Assembly: GCA_017545165.1 (NCBI GenBank)
Contig: JAFWQQ010000001.1
Location: 1-64,000, forward strand
Source: Oscillospiraceae bacterium
GTDB lineage: Bacteria > Bacillota > Clostridia > Oscillospirales > Oscillospiraceae
DNA: 64,000 bases
Direction of reading: 5' to 3'
This document shows positions 42,504-52,236 of this stretch, piece by piece (positions within the stretch are counted from its first letter, which is position 1; every line of letters starts with the position of its first letter). The notes under the pieces were generated by a model that worked only from the letters and a program-made list of their open reading frames with translations, was not told the DNA's origin and ran no database searches. The position numbers were made by a program, and so were the translations under genes.

Positions 42504-43253
42504 TTACATGCACTGCTCCGGGAACGTCTCCGCAATCTTTTCTTCGATCTGAAAGACACGGTTCAGGGCCGGATACAGGATCTGATAGGTCCAGTAGAGG
42601 ATCAGCCAGAAGCCGAGAAACAGGAGCAAAAGAAGCGAGCCGGGATACAAAACCAGCATCAGTACCCACCAGGCGACCTGCAGGAGGCCGGCAGCGAGGC
42701 AGCGGAGAAAGTTAGGGAAGAAAAAGAGAAGACAGTTGCGCAAACGTGAGAGATGGCTCTGACGGAACAGCACCAGCTGCGGCCAGAACACGGAAAAGAG
42801 AATGGCAGCCAGCAGGGCGCTTGCCAGACAGCACAGCGCCGTGCCCAGTGGGAGCGTTCCGCTGGTCCAGAAGACCTGCAGCCCCATAAAGACGAGAAAA
42901 CCCACAAACAGGCACAGTACGATCCCCGGCACAAGGGATTCCCGCCAGTTCTGTTTCCAGGCTTTGCGGTAGCTGCACCACCAGTCGTCCTGACAATGAC
43001 GGAGGCTGCGCAGGATGCAGTCCACCATACCGGACAGCGCCGGGCCGAAGATGGCCCCGCCCAACACACAGGCGAGCATCAGGATCAGGAAGCTGCGGGT
43101 GAGCATGGCCGCCGCCAGCCCAAGACCAAAGGGCAGCGCACCGAGCGCTGTAAGGAAATTAGCCAGGACAAAGCTTTTCCAATCCTGCGGCAGAAGATTC
43201 CCAACCAGCAGATGCAGAGCATTGGCCTCGCCTTCTGTGTTATTTCGATTCAT
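42504..43253 (-). CDS. DUF624 / YesL-family membrane protein
   Basis: This 249-aa integral membrane protein has about five or six helices. It has the YesL/DUF624 layout: FLTALGALPFGLGLAAAMLTR, then GPALSGMVDCILRSLRHCQDDWWCSYRKAWKQNWRESL between helices. Proteins of this family occur next to LplB/LplC-type sugar importers and AraC regulators, but their function is unknown. The ATG at 43253 is 20 bp after the GH3 stop, so the two are probably co-transcribed. Confidence 0.8.
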   Translation of the reverse strand: MNRNNTEGEANALHLLVGNLLPQDWKSFVLANFLTALGALPFGLGLAAAMLTRSFLILMLACVLGGAIFGPALSGMVDCILRSLRHCQDDWWCSYRKAWKQNWRESLVPGIVLCLFVGFLVFMGLQVFWTSGTLPLGTALCCLASALLAAILFSVFWPQLVLFRQSHLSRLRNCLLFFFPNFLRCLAAGLLQVAWWVLMLVLYPGSLLLLLFLGFWLILYWTYQILYPALNRVFQIEEKIAETFPEQCM

Positions 43254-43272
43254 GGAGCGGGTCACCTCTTCG

Positions 43273-45738
43273 CTATATAATCTCAACCTTCGGGAAGAAG
43301 CGGCGCTGTTTCAGAAGAAGCCTTTCCCCGGTAAGCTCCGTTTCTCCGCGCAGACGAATGTCCTCGCAGGAAGAGCCTACCATCACCTGCCGTTTCCCCG
43401 GTTCAATGCCAAGCTGCATGTCACGTCCGTAAAACGCGAGCTGGGGCGTGTCGATCCAGATATGCACAAGTTTTTCTTCTCCCGGCTCCAGGGCGACACG
43501 CGCGAAGGCAGCGAGCTGACGCATGGGCCGCACCACGGAAGCGAGAAGGTCTCGCATGTAAATTTGAGCCACCTCTTCGCCGGGACGGCTGCCGGCATTC
43601 CTGATTTTGAAGCTCAGCTCCATCGTCTCTCCACAGACGACCTGCGGCGAGACGGAGAGGTCGCTGTACTGAAAGCTTGTATAGCTCAAGCCATGGCCGA
43701 AGGGATAAAGAGGCGTGCTGCTCTCGCTGTCCAGATACTCTGCCATGTGAGTCGGCCCTTCAAACAAAGGCTGCAAATCGTAACGCATCGGGATCTGCCC
43801 GGCATGGCGGAGAACAGTGATCGGCATTTTGCCGCCGGGAACCGCCTTGCCTGTGAGAATATCGGCAATCGCCTCCCCGCCGTGCTCCCCGGGGAGCCAG
43901 GCGTACAGCACCGCATTGCTGCTGCAGTCCGCGTCTCGGATGGCGAGAGGCCGTCCGTCGATCAATACCGTCACGATCGGTTTCCCCGTTGTAAACAGCG
44001 CCTGCATCAGCTTCCGCTGCGGCAGCTCCAGATCCAAATTGGTATTGTCCTTGTTTTCTCCGCAGGTGGCATCCACCGAGCGCATGCTTTCCTGGCCGCC
44101 GACCACAGCAACGACTACATCGGCCTTTTCGGCAGCGGAAAGGGCGTCTTCAATCCCGCCCTCCAGGGGGAGCTTCACGCCGCAGCCAGGCGCATAGAGC
44201 ACATGCTCCTCACCCAGCAGCGCAGAGAGCGCCTGGCGCACCGTTTTTGCCTTCGGATAGTAGCGCTGGAGGAAATCCTCCTGTCCTTTGTAGACCTTGC
44301 GCTCGCTGCGCTTGCCGAGATCCTCCTTGACAAGCTCCAGGATCTGTGCTTCCTGCTCCGGCGTGGGGGGCACGTCAAAAATGATACCGCGCTCCAGAAG
44401 CTTGTCCTTGCGCTGGGTCGTGTAGATCTCCAGCATCATAGTGCGGAAGTTGTCCAGCTCGCTGCGGTTGAAGTCCAGGTTGGAGGCGTTCACCGTGCCT
44501 ACGCTGGAGTAGCCGCCGAAGAAGGGCAGGACAGTGTCCGCCGAGGGGCCGATAACGGCTACGGTCAGATTCTCACGCAGAGGGAGGACACCGTCGTTTT
44601 TGGCCAGAACGATGGATTTTTCCGCGATGGAGCGGGACAGGGCGTGGACGGCGGGATCTGCTGTGAGCATCTCGAAGCTCCCCTGCGGCGCGCAGTCGTC
44701 CAGCAGACCGAGCCGGCATTTTACGGAAAGCACGCGGTGAACGGCCTGATCAATGCAGGCTTCCTCCACAAGACCTTCGTGGACAGCGTCCACCAACTGA
44801 TGGAAGCATACGCCGTCCGGCTGATCCACGTCAATCCCCGCTGTCAGGGCCTGCACAGCGGCATCCGTGCGGGATGCGGCGGTCCCAAAGCGGTTAAAGC
44901 TCCGTTCCACACTGCCGTAATCGGAGACTACCGGACCGTCAAAGCCGAGTTTTTCACGCAAAAGCTCCGTCATCAGATAGCGGGAAGTAACGGTAGGCTC
45001 TCCGTTGAGCGTACCATAACTGTTCATGACCGCCATCACGTTGCCTTCCCGGATCGCCGCCTCAAAGGGGAAACAATACTCTTCCAGCAGGCTGCGCTCG
45101 GACAGATCAACCTGACCGCCATTGCGTCCGCCGCAGGAATTGCCGTAAGCGATAAAGTGCTTGGCAGTTGCCATCAGTTCATCATTTCCCTGCAGACCCC
45201 TCACAAAGCGTGTTCCCATCTGGGCAACCAGCATCGGGGATTCCCCATAGGTTTCTCCGATGCGGCCCCAACGGGGATCCCGGCCCAGATCGAAGAGGGG
45301 CGAGTGGGCTGCGTAAATGCCGTAGCTCTTGAGCTGAGCCCTGACCGCCTCGCCCATCTGCTCGGCAAGCTCCGGCTGCCAGGTGGCGGCCATGCCGAGG
45401 GACTGCGGGAAGGTCGTGGCACCGGGAATCTGTGCGCCGGCGATCGCTTCGCTGTGCGCCAGAACCGGAATTCCAAGACGGGTATGCTGGCACAAATACT
45501 CCTGGATCCGTTGGAGCGTATCGACATCCTTTTGAGAATCTCCCGTCAGAGCTGAGTTGAGATAGTTCACGGTCCCCATGCCGTGGGAGAAGAGCCGCTC
45601 CATGGCTTCGTCGTCCAAGGTATCCGGGAGCGTGCAGCAGCAGAGCTGGGCGATCTTTTCCTCCAGCGTCATCTGTGAAAGAAGCTCCTCGACACGAGCG
45701 GAGATCTGACGCGTATCCTGATGTTGAGTCAATCGCAT
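43273..45738 (-). CDS. Glycoside hydrolase family 3, beta-glucosidase/xylosidase type
   Basis: This 821-aa enzyme has no signal peptide. It has the GH3 N-terminal barrel with DPRWGRIGETYGESP, TAKHFIAYGN (K193, H194) and the nucleophile D273 in GPVVSDYGSV. The GH3 C-terminal alpha/beta domain contains KNDGVLPL. A PA14-like insertion may lie around residues 400-520. A fibronectin-III-like domain follows (YPFGHGLSYTSF). It should remove terminal beta-linked glucose, xylose or arabinose from imported oligosaccharides. The ATG at 45738 follows AGGAAGG. It is divergent from the AraC-type regulator. Confidence 0.92.
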   Translation of the reverse strand: MRLTQHQDTRQISARVEELLSQMTLEEKIAQLCCCTLPDTLDDEAMERLFSHGMGTVNYLNSALTGDSQKDVDTLQRIQEYLCQHTRLGIPVLAHSEAIAGAQIPGATTFPQSLGMAATWQPELAEQMGEAVRAQLKSYGIYAAHSPLFDLGRDPRWGRIGETYGESPMLVAQMGTRFVRGLQGNDELMATAKHFIAYGNSCGGRNGGQVDLSERSLLEEYCFPFEAAIREGNVMAVMNSYGTLNGEPTVTSRYLMTELLREKLGFDGPVVSDYGSVERSFNRFGTAASRTDAAVQALTAGIDVDQPDGVCFHQLVDAVHEGLVEEACIDQAVHRVLSVKCRLGLLDDCAPQGSFEMLTADPAVHALSRSIAEKSIVLAKNDGVLPLRENLTVAVIGPSADTVLPFFGGYSSVGTVNASNLDFNRSELDNFRTMMLEIYTTQRKDKLLERGIIFDVPPTPEQEAQILELVKEDLGKRSERKVYKGQEDFLQRYYPKAKTVRQALSALLGEEHVLYAPGCGVKLPLEGGIEDALSAAEKADVVVAVVGGQESMRSVDATCGENKDNTNLDLELPQRKLMQALFTTGKPIVTVLIDGRPLAIRDADCSSNAVLYAWLPGEHGGEAIADILTGKAVPGGKMPITVLRHAGQIPMRYDLQPLFEGPTHMAEYLDSESSTPLYPFGHGLSYTSFQYSDLSVSPQVVCGETMELSFKIRNAGSRPGEEVAQIYMRDLLASVVRPMRQLAAFARVALEPGEEKLVHIWIDTPQLAFYGRDMQLGIEPGKRQVMVGSSCEDIRLRGETELTGERLLLKQRRFFPKVEII

Positions 45739-45837
45739 CACATCCTTCCTGATTCTATCGTAGCACAGGACGACCTGAGGATAAATCTGCAATTCTAAGG
45801 AATCCCCTTCAATTCTTGTGAAACTGGCTTTCCAGCA

Positions 45838-45866
45838 TTCCCATTCTGGAAAAAATGTGATATGAT
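45838..45866 (+). promoter_or_regulatory. Promoter of the AraC-type regulator gene
   Basis: TTCCCA (45838-45843), 17 bases, TATGAT (45861-45866) with TGA just upstream of the -10. Confidence 0.4.
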
Positions 45867-45919
45867 ACCACTATATTAAGGAAGTGGAAACACAGCTTTC
45901 TGATGATCGGGGTGCCGGA

Positions 45920-48202
45920 ATGAAACGGGATTTGAAAACGCACTTCAAAGAGCATGAATCCTTCTATAAACTGATGCGCTCGTTCCTCATCATGCTGATC
46001 CTGCCACTGCTGCTGGTGATGGTCAACTATCTCTATTCCCATACGCTTTTGCGCCAGGAGAACCTCAACTATCAGGCGGCGGTGCTGGAGCAGGTGCAGC
46101 TGGCTATCGATGAACGACTGCAGGGCCTGCAGCGTCACGCGCTGGATCTGACCAACGACGCGACCATCAGCCAGGCGCTTGAGAAGAAGCTGGACAGCCA
46201 GGAGGATATCAACTACCAGCTCTGGCAGGTCTCCAACCAGCTGAAGTATTACAGCGCCTCCGCCGGAAGACTGTGCGACACCCTGGTGTATTCTTCAAGC
46301 TATGATTGCCTGATCAGCGGAAGCTACATTGATTTCCGCGCTTCAGCGGGGATTACAAGGCTCGGCTCCGAGGAGATGAACCGCCTGGTGCTGGAGAAAC
46401 TCCAGAACACGCGTGCGTATTGCCAGTTTCAGCTGATTGAGACAGAAACGGGCGAGAGAAAACTGCTTTTGCTGCATACGATGCCGCTTTGGAGTACCGG
46501 CCGGGCGCCCTATGGAACGGTCTGCCTTGTCATCCAGGAGGACGCGCTGTTTCAAGGCATTCTGGAGACGGAGGAAGCGAAGGCTGGCCTTTACTGTCTG
46601 CTGAGCCCGGAGGGGGAGATCGCAGCGTGGTTTGGAAACGAAGCTCTTTTGCCTGCGGTTTCGGAGGCGGATGCCTCTGCGGAGGAATTCCAGACCCTGA
46701 ACGGCAGCTCGCACACGGTTTCGCACAAGGCCTCCGCGCTGAACGGATGGCGCTACCTCTCCATCCAGCCGGAACACACCATGGTCAAAAAGCTCAACGG
46801 GGCCAGGAATCTGAGTCTTCTGATGCTGGCGCTGGTGCTGGTCGCAGGCAACATCATCGGCGTCATTCTGGCACGCCGCAACTACAGGCCTCTCAAGCAG
46901 CTGATGAACGAGCTGCGCCGGCAGTCCATGCTGTCCAAGGCAAACCCGGAAGAGGTCACCGGGGAATTCAGCCTGATCGAGCGATCCATGAAAGAGATGT
47001 CCCGCTCCATGTCGGCGCTGGAGAATACGCTGAAGGAGGAAATGCCGCGCATTCAGGAGAGCGTGCTGATGCAGCTTTTCCGAAACGCGGTGACGGACTA
47101 TCCCCGCTTCCAGAACACTCTGCAGCGGGTCGGCATCTTGCTTCCGTATGACAAATTCCGTGTAGCGCTGGTGAAGCGGCTGCAGGAGGGAGAGCTGGAT
47201 CAGCAGTTGATCTCCATGCTGATGGTGAAGGAGCGCGTCATTCAGCTTGCGCCCAAATCCCTGGTCTATGCTTTCGCAACGGTGGATGACGACTCCCTGA
47301 TCATTCTGCTCAACGGCGGGGGAGATGACTTTGAGACGGAGACCCGCCGCATTTTGAACACCGTGGCTGAGGATATGCGCGAATCGTACGATCAGATGCT
47401 GTGGATCAGCGTCAGCGAGGTCGGCTGCGGGATGGAATCCGTTTCCAAGGCCTATTATTCCGTTATGCAGGCCCACCGTCAGGCGCCGGAGGGCGGTGTG
47501 CAGTACCTGGAGGAATCGGACGAACACTGTGCCATCGACAAGGCGCTGGAGAGTCTGGCGGCCCAGATGCAAAACTACATCGCTACGGGGAACGAAGCTG
47601 GCGCGCTGGATCTTCTTCACCGGAGCCTGGAGAGCGACGTACGGCAAAAGCATGCGGCACTGTATGAGGCGCAGGCCTACTGCATCGGTGTTATGAACAT
47701 CGTGACCGGCGCTTACCGCGTGGAGGATCCCGAGGTGCTGACAGTGAATGGAGAAGCTCCCTTAAAGCAGCTGTTCCTGCAGCACAACACCTTTGAGATG
47801 GAGACTCTGCTGGCTGAGCTGATTGGCAAGGTCTGTGCCTATGTCCGGGAAAACCAGCAATCTCCGACCGCCCAGCTCACCGCGCAGATGCTGGACTACC
47901 TTCAGCAAAACTTCTGGGACGTGGATCTGACCCTGACCAGTGTAGCCGACCACTTCTGCCTGACGCCGAGTTATTTGTCTTCCTTCTTTAAAAGCAACAC
48001 GGGCGAGACTTTCCTGAACTATCTGACACATTTGCGCATGGAGAAGGCCAAGGAGCTTATGCGCACCACCAACGAGTCCATCCGGGATATCTCGGAGAAA
48101 GTGGGCTATGCCAGCGCCAACACCTTCACCCGCGCATTCAAGAACACCGAGCACATCACACCCAGCCAGTACCGGGAGAGCAGCCAGGGCAACGGCGAAT
48201 AA
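45920..48202 (+). CDS. Membrane-bound AraC-family transcriptional regulator
   Basis: This 760-aa protein is built like the sensors next to LplB/LplC importers. It has a transmembrane helix at about 19-39, an extracytoplasmic region of about 255 residues, and a second helix at about 296-316 (LSLLMLALVLVAGNIIGVIL). A cytoplasmic region follows, and a C-terminal AraC helix-turn-helix pair at about 654-755 (LTLTSVADHFCLTPSYLSSFFKSN and IRDISEKVGYASANTFTRAFK). It probably senses a sugar outside the cell and activates the surrounding genes. The ATG at 45920 is preceded by GGGGTG. It is divergent from the GH3-DUF624 pair. Confidence 0.92.
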   Translation: MKRDLKTHFKEHESFYKLMRSFLIMLILPLLLVMVNYLYSHTLLRQENLNYQAAVLEQVQLAIDERLQGLQRHALDLTNDATISQALEKKLDSQEDINYQLWQVSNQLKYYSASAGRLCDTLVYSSSYDCLISGSYIDFRASAGITRLGSEEMNRLVLEKLQNTRAYCQFQLIETETGERKLLLLHTMPLWSTGRAPYGTVCLVIQEDALFQGILETEEAKAGLYCLLSPEGEIAAWFGNEALLPAVSEADASAEEFQTLNGSSHTVSHKASALNGWRYLSIQPEHTMVKKLNGARNLSLLMLALVLVAGNIIGVILARRNYRPLKQLMNELRRQSMLSKANPEEVTGEFSLIERSMKEMSRSMSALENTLKEEMPRIQESVLMQLFRNAVTDYPRFQNTLQRVGILLPYDKFRVALVKRLQEGELDQQLISMLMVKERVIQLAPKSLVYAFATVDDDSLIILLNGGGDDFETETRRILNTVAEDMRESYDQMLWISVSEVGCGMESVSKAYYSVMQAHRQAPEGGVQYLEESDEHCAIDKALESLAAQMQNYIATGNEAGALDLLHRSLESDVRQKHAALYEAQAYCIGVMNIVTGAYRVEDPEVLTVNGEAPLKQLFLQHNTFEMETLLAELIGKVCAYVRENQQSPTAQLTAQMLDYLQQNFWDVDLTLTSVADHFCLTPSYLSSFFKSNTGETFLNYLTHLRMEKAKELMRTTNESIRDISEKVGYASANTFTRAFKNTEHITPSQYRESSQGNGE

Positions 48203-48217
48203 ATCAAGTAAAAAAAA

Positions 48218-48263
48218 TACCGGCCGCGACAGAGATTTGTTTCTCTGCCGCGGCCGGTTCTTT
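48218..48263. terminator. Bidirectional terminator
   Basis: The stem 48218-48234 with 48241-48257 (one mismatch) has an A7 run before it and TCTTTT after it. It serves the regulator gene and the converging esterase operon. Confidence 0.85.
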
Positions 48264-48271
48264 TCCGGCGG

Positions 48272-49612
48272 TTATTTCAAGAGCTCCACATAAGGGTCGG
48301 TCTCGGTGTACGGCCGCCAGATCGTCGGCCCGTCACCGTTGGGGTCACCGGATTTGAAGAAGTTACTCCAATAGCTGAGCATCCTGTTCGAGAGTGCGTA
48401 GTCTTCCGACTCCAGGGGACGCCAGCAGTATTTCAGGCTGCCGAAAACATACCACAGCTCCGCCGAATGGAAGGAGCCCGCCTCGTCGCCGGGCAGCTTA
48501 CGGTCGAAATAATACACATAGCTGGGTTGGGTCATGCGCAGCGCGTAGGCAGTGTTGGCCTTGTGCATCCGACTGTTTTCCATGCAGGGGTCCTCCGCCG
48601 CCGCGGTTAGATCGTTTCCGTTACAGCCGAGGATGTATGAAATCGGAAGAACCTTGCCCTGCTCAATAAGCGTATTCCCGTCCTCGGGAATCAATTCTCC
48701 ATCCACCACTGGCACATAAGGGATGCCCTTGTGCTGCAGGAAGGCCATGCCCAGCGCCTTGTTCAGCGCGGTGCAGAGATCCTCCGTCGGTGTCTCCCAC
48801 AATGCCTTCCGGGCGGCCTCGCGGCCCGCCTCGCTCTCCTTCCAGGCGTGGCGCGGAAGCCCCAGCGCCTCCAGCAAGTCATTGCCGAAGGTTTCTGCCT
48901 GCTCGATGGGGCGGTACTCGCCGAGCGGGTTGTGATAGCCGCCGCCGCTCTGGAGAACCATGCGGCGGAAGAGTCCCGCAGCCCTGGGTGAAACGGCGAG
49001 CGCCTGCAGGCTCATGGCCCCGGCGGACTGACCGAATACGGAGATGTTGTCCGCATCGCCGCCGAAAGCCGCGATGTTCTCTTTGACCCAGGTGATGGCC
49101 GCCAGCTGATCCCAGAGGCCGAGGTTCCCGCCGGCTGTGTTCTCACCCTCCGCGGCAAGCAGCGGGTGGCAGAGAAAGCCAAGCGCGCCGAGACGATAGT
49201 TGAGCGTCACAACGATCACGCCCTTCTGCGCCAGCTTATCGCAGGCAAAGGGCAAATTGCTGCCCGCGCCGCCGAGAAAGGCCCCGCCATGTACATAAAC
49301 TGCGACCGGAAGCTTCCCATGGGCCTCTTCCGGCACCCAGATGTTCAGGTACAGGCAGTCCTCGCTGACAGGCACGTCAAAAGCGGGATTGCTGTAGAAC
49401 TCCTTTTTGTAAAAGGTATCCCGGGGATTGCCGAACTGGATACTCTTGCAGCCATAATGATCCGCGTGGAACACGCCCTCCCATGCCTCGGGCGGCTGGG
49501 GTTTGCGCCAGCGGCGTTCCCCTATGGGAGCCTTGGCATAGGGAATGCCCTTATAAACGGTACAGCCCTCGCCGGGCACACCCTCTAAAAGACCGTACTT
49601 TGTAGAGATCAT
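48272..49612 (-). CDS. Type-B carboxylesterase
   Basis: This 446-aa enzyme lacks a signal peptide. It has the type-B pattern: YKGIPYAKAPIGERRW, EDCLYLNIWVP, oxyanion loop VYVHGGAF, nucleophile elbow FGQSAGAM (Ser196) and the catalytic His in GSFHSAELWYVFG. It probably removes ester groups (acetyl, feruloyl or similar) from plant-derived oligosaccharides. The gene is last in the minus-strand operon GH2-HAD-GH3-esterase. AAGGAG lies 9 bases before the ATG at 49612. It is slightly short for the family (about 500 residues). Confidence 0.9.
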   Translation of the reverse strand: MISTKYGLLEGVPGEGCTVYKGIPYAKAPIGERRWRKPQPPEAWEGVFHADHYGCKSIQFGNPRDTFYKKEFYSNPAFDVPVSEDCLYLNIWVPEEAHGKLPVAVYVHGGAFLGGAGSNLPFACDKLAQKGVIVVTLNYRLGALGFLCHPLLAAEGENTAGGNLGLWDQLAAITWVKENIAAFGGDADNISVFGQSAGAMSLQALAVSPRAAGLFRRMVLQSGGGYHNPLGEYRPIEQAETFGNDLLEALGLPRHAWKESEAGREAARKALWETPTEDLCTALNKALGMAFLQHKGIPYVPVVDGELIPEDGNTLIEQGKVLPISYILGCNGNDLTAAAEDPCMENSRMHKANTAYALRMTQPSYVYYFDRKLPGDEAGSFHSAELWYVFGSLKYCWRPLESEDYALSNRMLSYWSNFFKSGDPNGDGPTIWRPYTETDPYVELLK

Positions 49613-49628
49613 GTTGCAACACTCCTTT

Positions 49629-51371
49629 TTAAAGCTTTGTTTCCCAACGACCACAGAAGACGTTCTCTTCTGCCTTTCCGGTAAATGCGCTTTTTCCGAT
49701 GAGCCTCTCCACCAGGGCGCGGATGTTCTCCGGCTTGCTGCCGTAGGCGTTGATGAAGGTCTTGGCCTGAGGAATATCATGGAGGTGGTTCGTAAAGTTC
49801 AGACTGACTGCCACGGTGGGCACCTCGGCCAGATACCAGGGTTGATCCACCGAGTGATCTGTAGACCAGGTCACACGCACCTCGTTTGTCTGGGCATATC
49901 CGGTGTAATTCAGCACCAGAAGTACCAGGTCGTATTTCTGCCGGAAGGTCTTGCGGCTACCCTTGTCCATCATGGTCAGGAAATTGCGGAAATTGACGCC
50001 GCTCTCCGCCTCCAGATCATAGAAGGTGGGACAGATATCTACCGTGAAACCGACACGCTCCAGCTCGTCCTTCAATAACTCACGGACGGGATCGCCGCTG
50101 TAGGCACGGGTATTTGGAATGTTATGCTCATAGACCAGAAAGGCGCGCTTGCCCTTGGGGTCGATGGGGAGAATCTTCTGTGTGTCCTTCACCAGTGTGG
50201 TACACAGCTCCGCCGCCTCCCGCCGAAAGGCCAGGTGCTCCGCGCAGCCAACGTATTTGGTCTTGTATTCCGGAGAGGGGTATGCATAGCTTTCGGTGAG
50301 CCCCAACTTGGCCTTGAGCCCCAGGATGCGCTCCAACGCCTCCTGCAGACGCTCGGGGGTAATAACGCCGCTTTCCACACCGGCACGCATATATCCGAAA
50401 TCCTCTGCGGTATCGTTTGTGAACAGGATCATATCGCAGCCTGCCGCAATGGCGGCGGGAATGGCCTTCTCCCGCGGCATGGCCGCGTTGAAGCCGATCA
50501 TCTGTGTGGCGTCCGTGATGATCAGACCGTTGAAGCCAAGCTCCTGCCGCAGCACGTCGTTCAGAAGCTCCGGGGCGAGCGTGGCAGGCAGGATCTCCTC
50601 GTCCCGGATGCCGGGACGGTATTTCTGCGACAGCGCGCGCTGGCAGATGTGGCCCACCATGACCGCCTCGATCCCGTCGTCAATGAGACCGCGGTACACC
50701 TTGCCGAAGCTCTGCTCCCACTCCTCCACACTCTGATCATTGCAGCCGATCACCAGGTGCTGGTCGCGCTCCTCAGTGCCGTCGCCGGGAAAATGCTTGG
50801 CCGTGCAGGCCATGGCAAAGCCGGAGTCGCGGACACCGCGGATATAGGCGCGGGCCATACGCAGGACAGTGTCCGGATCTTCCCCGAAGGAGCGGGTGTT
50901 GACGATGGTGTTGCGCCAGTTCAGATAAATATCGCAGACCGGGTTAAAGAGCCAGTTGGCGCCGATGCTGCCCGCCTCCCGGGCGCTGACCAGACCGATA
51001 TGGTAGGCCGTGCGCTCGTCGCCGCCCGCCGTGGCCTGGGCCGCCGTGGCGATATAGGTCCCGTCCGGTACGCACTCCGCGCCGCCGGTATCGCAGTTGG
51101 CGGCGATCAGCAGGGGGATCCGGCTGTGCTTCTGATAGAGCCGGTTCTGCTCATAGGTCTCCTCGGCGGTCTTCCGCTGCCAGCGCAGTCCGCCCTGATG
51201 GAAGCTGTCAAGCTCCCTTTTGATATTCTCCTCCCGCACACCGGGGAGATAGGTCATAATCGTAAAGAGCTGCCCGATCTTTTCTTCCGGACTCATGGAG
51301 GCGATGCTGCGCTTCACCCAGGCTTCCTGCTCTTCGCTGAGATAATAGGGCTTGGCCCGCAAATCAACCAT
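49629..51371 (-). CDS. Glycoside hydrolase family 3, NagZ-like N-terminal-domain type
   Basis: This 580-aa enzyme shows the beta-N-acetylhexosaminidase-type GH3 motif KHFPGDGTEERDQH (192-205), in which the D/H pair acts as acid/base. The nucleophile is D287 in LIITDATQMIGF. Its C-terminal about 200 residues form an alpha/beta domain without the glutamate loop of glucosidases. The substrate is uncertain: N-acetylglucosaminide or a related beta-linked sugar. It overlaps the HAD gene by 8 bp, so translation is coupled. No signal peptide is present. Confidence 0.87.
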   Translation of the reverse strand: MVDLRAKPYYLSEEQEAWVKRSIASMSPEEKIGQLFTIMTYLPGVREENIKRELDSFHQGGLRWQRKTAEETYEQNRLYQKHSRIPLLIAANCDTGGAECVPDGTYIATAAQATAGGDERTAYHIGLVSAREAGSIGANWLFNPVCDIYLNWRNTIVNTRSFGEDPDTVLRMARAYIRGVRDSGFAMACTAKHFPGDGTEERDQHLVIGCNDQSVEEWEQSFGKVYRGLIDDGIEAVMVGHICQRALSQKYRPGIRDEEILPATLAPELLNDVLRQELGFNGLIITDATQMIGFNAAMPREKAIPAAIAAGCDMILFTNDTAEDFGYMRAGVESGVITPERLQEALERILGLKAKLGLTESYAYPSPEYKTKYVGCAEHLAFRREAAELCTTLVKDTQKILPIDPKGKRAFLVYEHNIPNTRAYSGDPVRELLKDELERVGFTVDICPTFYDLEAESGVNFRNFLTMMDKGSRKTFRQKYDLVLLVLNYTGYAQTNEVRVTWSTDHSVDQPWYLAEVPTVAVSLNFTNHLHDIPQAKTFINAYGSKPENIRALVERLIGKSAFTGKAEENVFCGRWETKL

Positions 51372-52218
51372 GTGTTTTTCCTCCCGAGAGATTATCTAGA
51401 AATGCTTTTGCCTTCTCTTCTCCGTATGCGGCATAGACGCCGTCTTTCAGCCTCTGTGCCGCCGCGGGAAACTCCCGCCAGCTGTCTTCCTCATGGCGGA
51501 CCAAGATGGGGTAGTACCATACGCCGTTGGATTCTGCGGCGGCCTTGTCGCCGGGCGCATCGCCTACCATGAGGATATGATCGGCGGCGTAGCCCTTCTT
51601 TTGGAGTTCGGCGATGCAGTGGGCCTTGCTGCCCACGTCCTGGCACAGCACCAGATCCACCAGCGGAAGCAGACCGAAGGTCTCCCATTCCTCTTCCACC
51701 GCGTCGCGGTTGGCACTGGAGACCACCGCAATATCGGCAAAGGCGCGTACCGCCTCAAAGCCTTCCTTTACCCCGGGAAAGGCCTTCTTGACTTCCCAGG
51801 GCAGCGCCGCGATGGCGCGGTTCACGGCATAGGACCAGTTCAGCGCTTTTTTCAGCACCGGCGCGTCGTTTGCCTGGATCACTGCTTCCAACGAAGGATT
51901 GGAAAGCTCCTTAGCCGTGTCCACCCAAGACTTCAGGGCGGAAAGTCCTTCGATCGGCGTCAGCCGCGCGTCGATCTCCTCCAACATCATAACCAAGCCT
52001 TTGAAGCGGTTGATGCCGCGGGTCATGCTGTAGAGGTTGATTTCGTCCCAGCGCGTCAGGATTTCCTTTTCCCAGGCTTCCAGGCCCCACTCCCTTACCA
52101 GGCAGGGGCCGAAGCAGCGTTTATGCTTGATGTCCATGGTATCCACCGCGCAGCCATCGGAATCGACGCAGATCAGGTAGTCCCTGGTCGGCTTGAATTG
52201 CTCCAGCGATACAGCCAT
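51364..52218 (-). CDS. HAD-superfamily hydrolase
   Basis: This 284-aa protein has the HAD motifs: ICVDSDGCAVDT with nucleophile D19 and D21, the Ser in VVSSANRD (motif II), a Lys in GSKAHC (motif III), and MVGDAPGDKAAA (motif IV). A helical cap lies between motifs I and II. It is probably a sugar or sugar-acid phosphatase or phosphomutase acting within this catabolic operon. The exact substrate is unknown. The ATG at 52218 is 8 bases after AGGAGG. Confidence 0.88.
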   Translation of the reverse strand: MAVSLEQFKPTRDYLICVDSDGCAVDTMDIKHKRCFGPCLVREWGLEAWEKEILTRWDEINLYSMTRGINRFKGLVMMLEEIDARLTPIEGLSALKSWVDTAKELSNPSLEAVIQANDAPVLKKALNWSYAVNRAIAALPWEVKKAFPGVKEGFEAVRAFADIAVVSSANRDAVEEEWETFGLLPLVDLVLCQDVGSKAHCIAELQKKGYAADHILMVGDAPGDKAAAESNGVWYYPILVRHEEDSWREFPAAAQRLKDGVYAAYGEEKAKAFLDNLSGGKTHG

Positions 52219-52236
52219 CTCACAATCCTCCTTCAA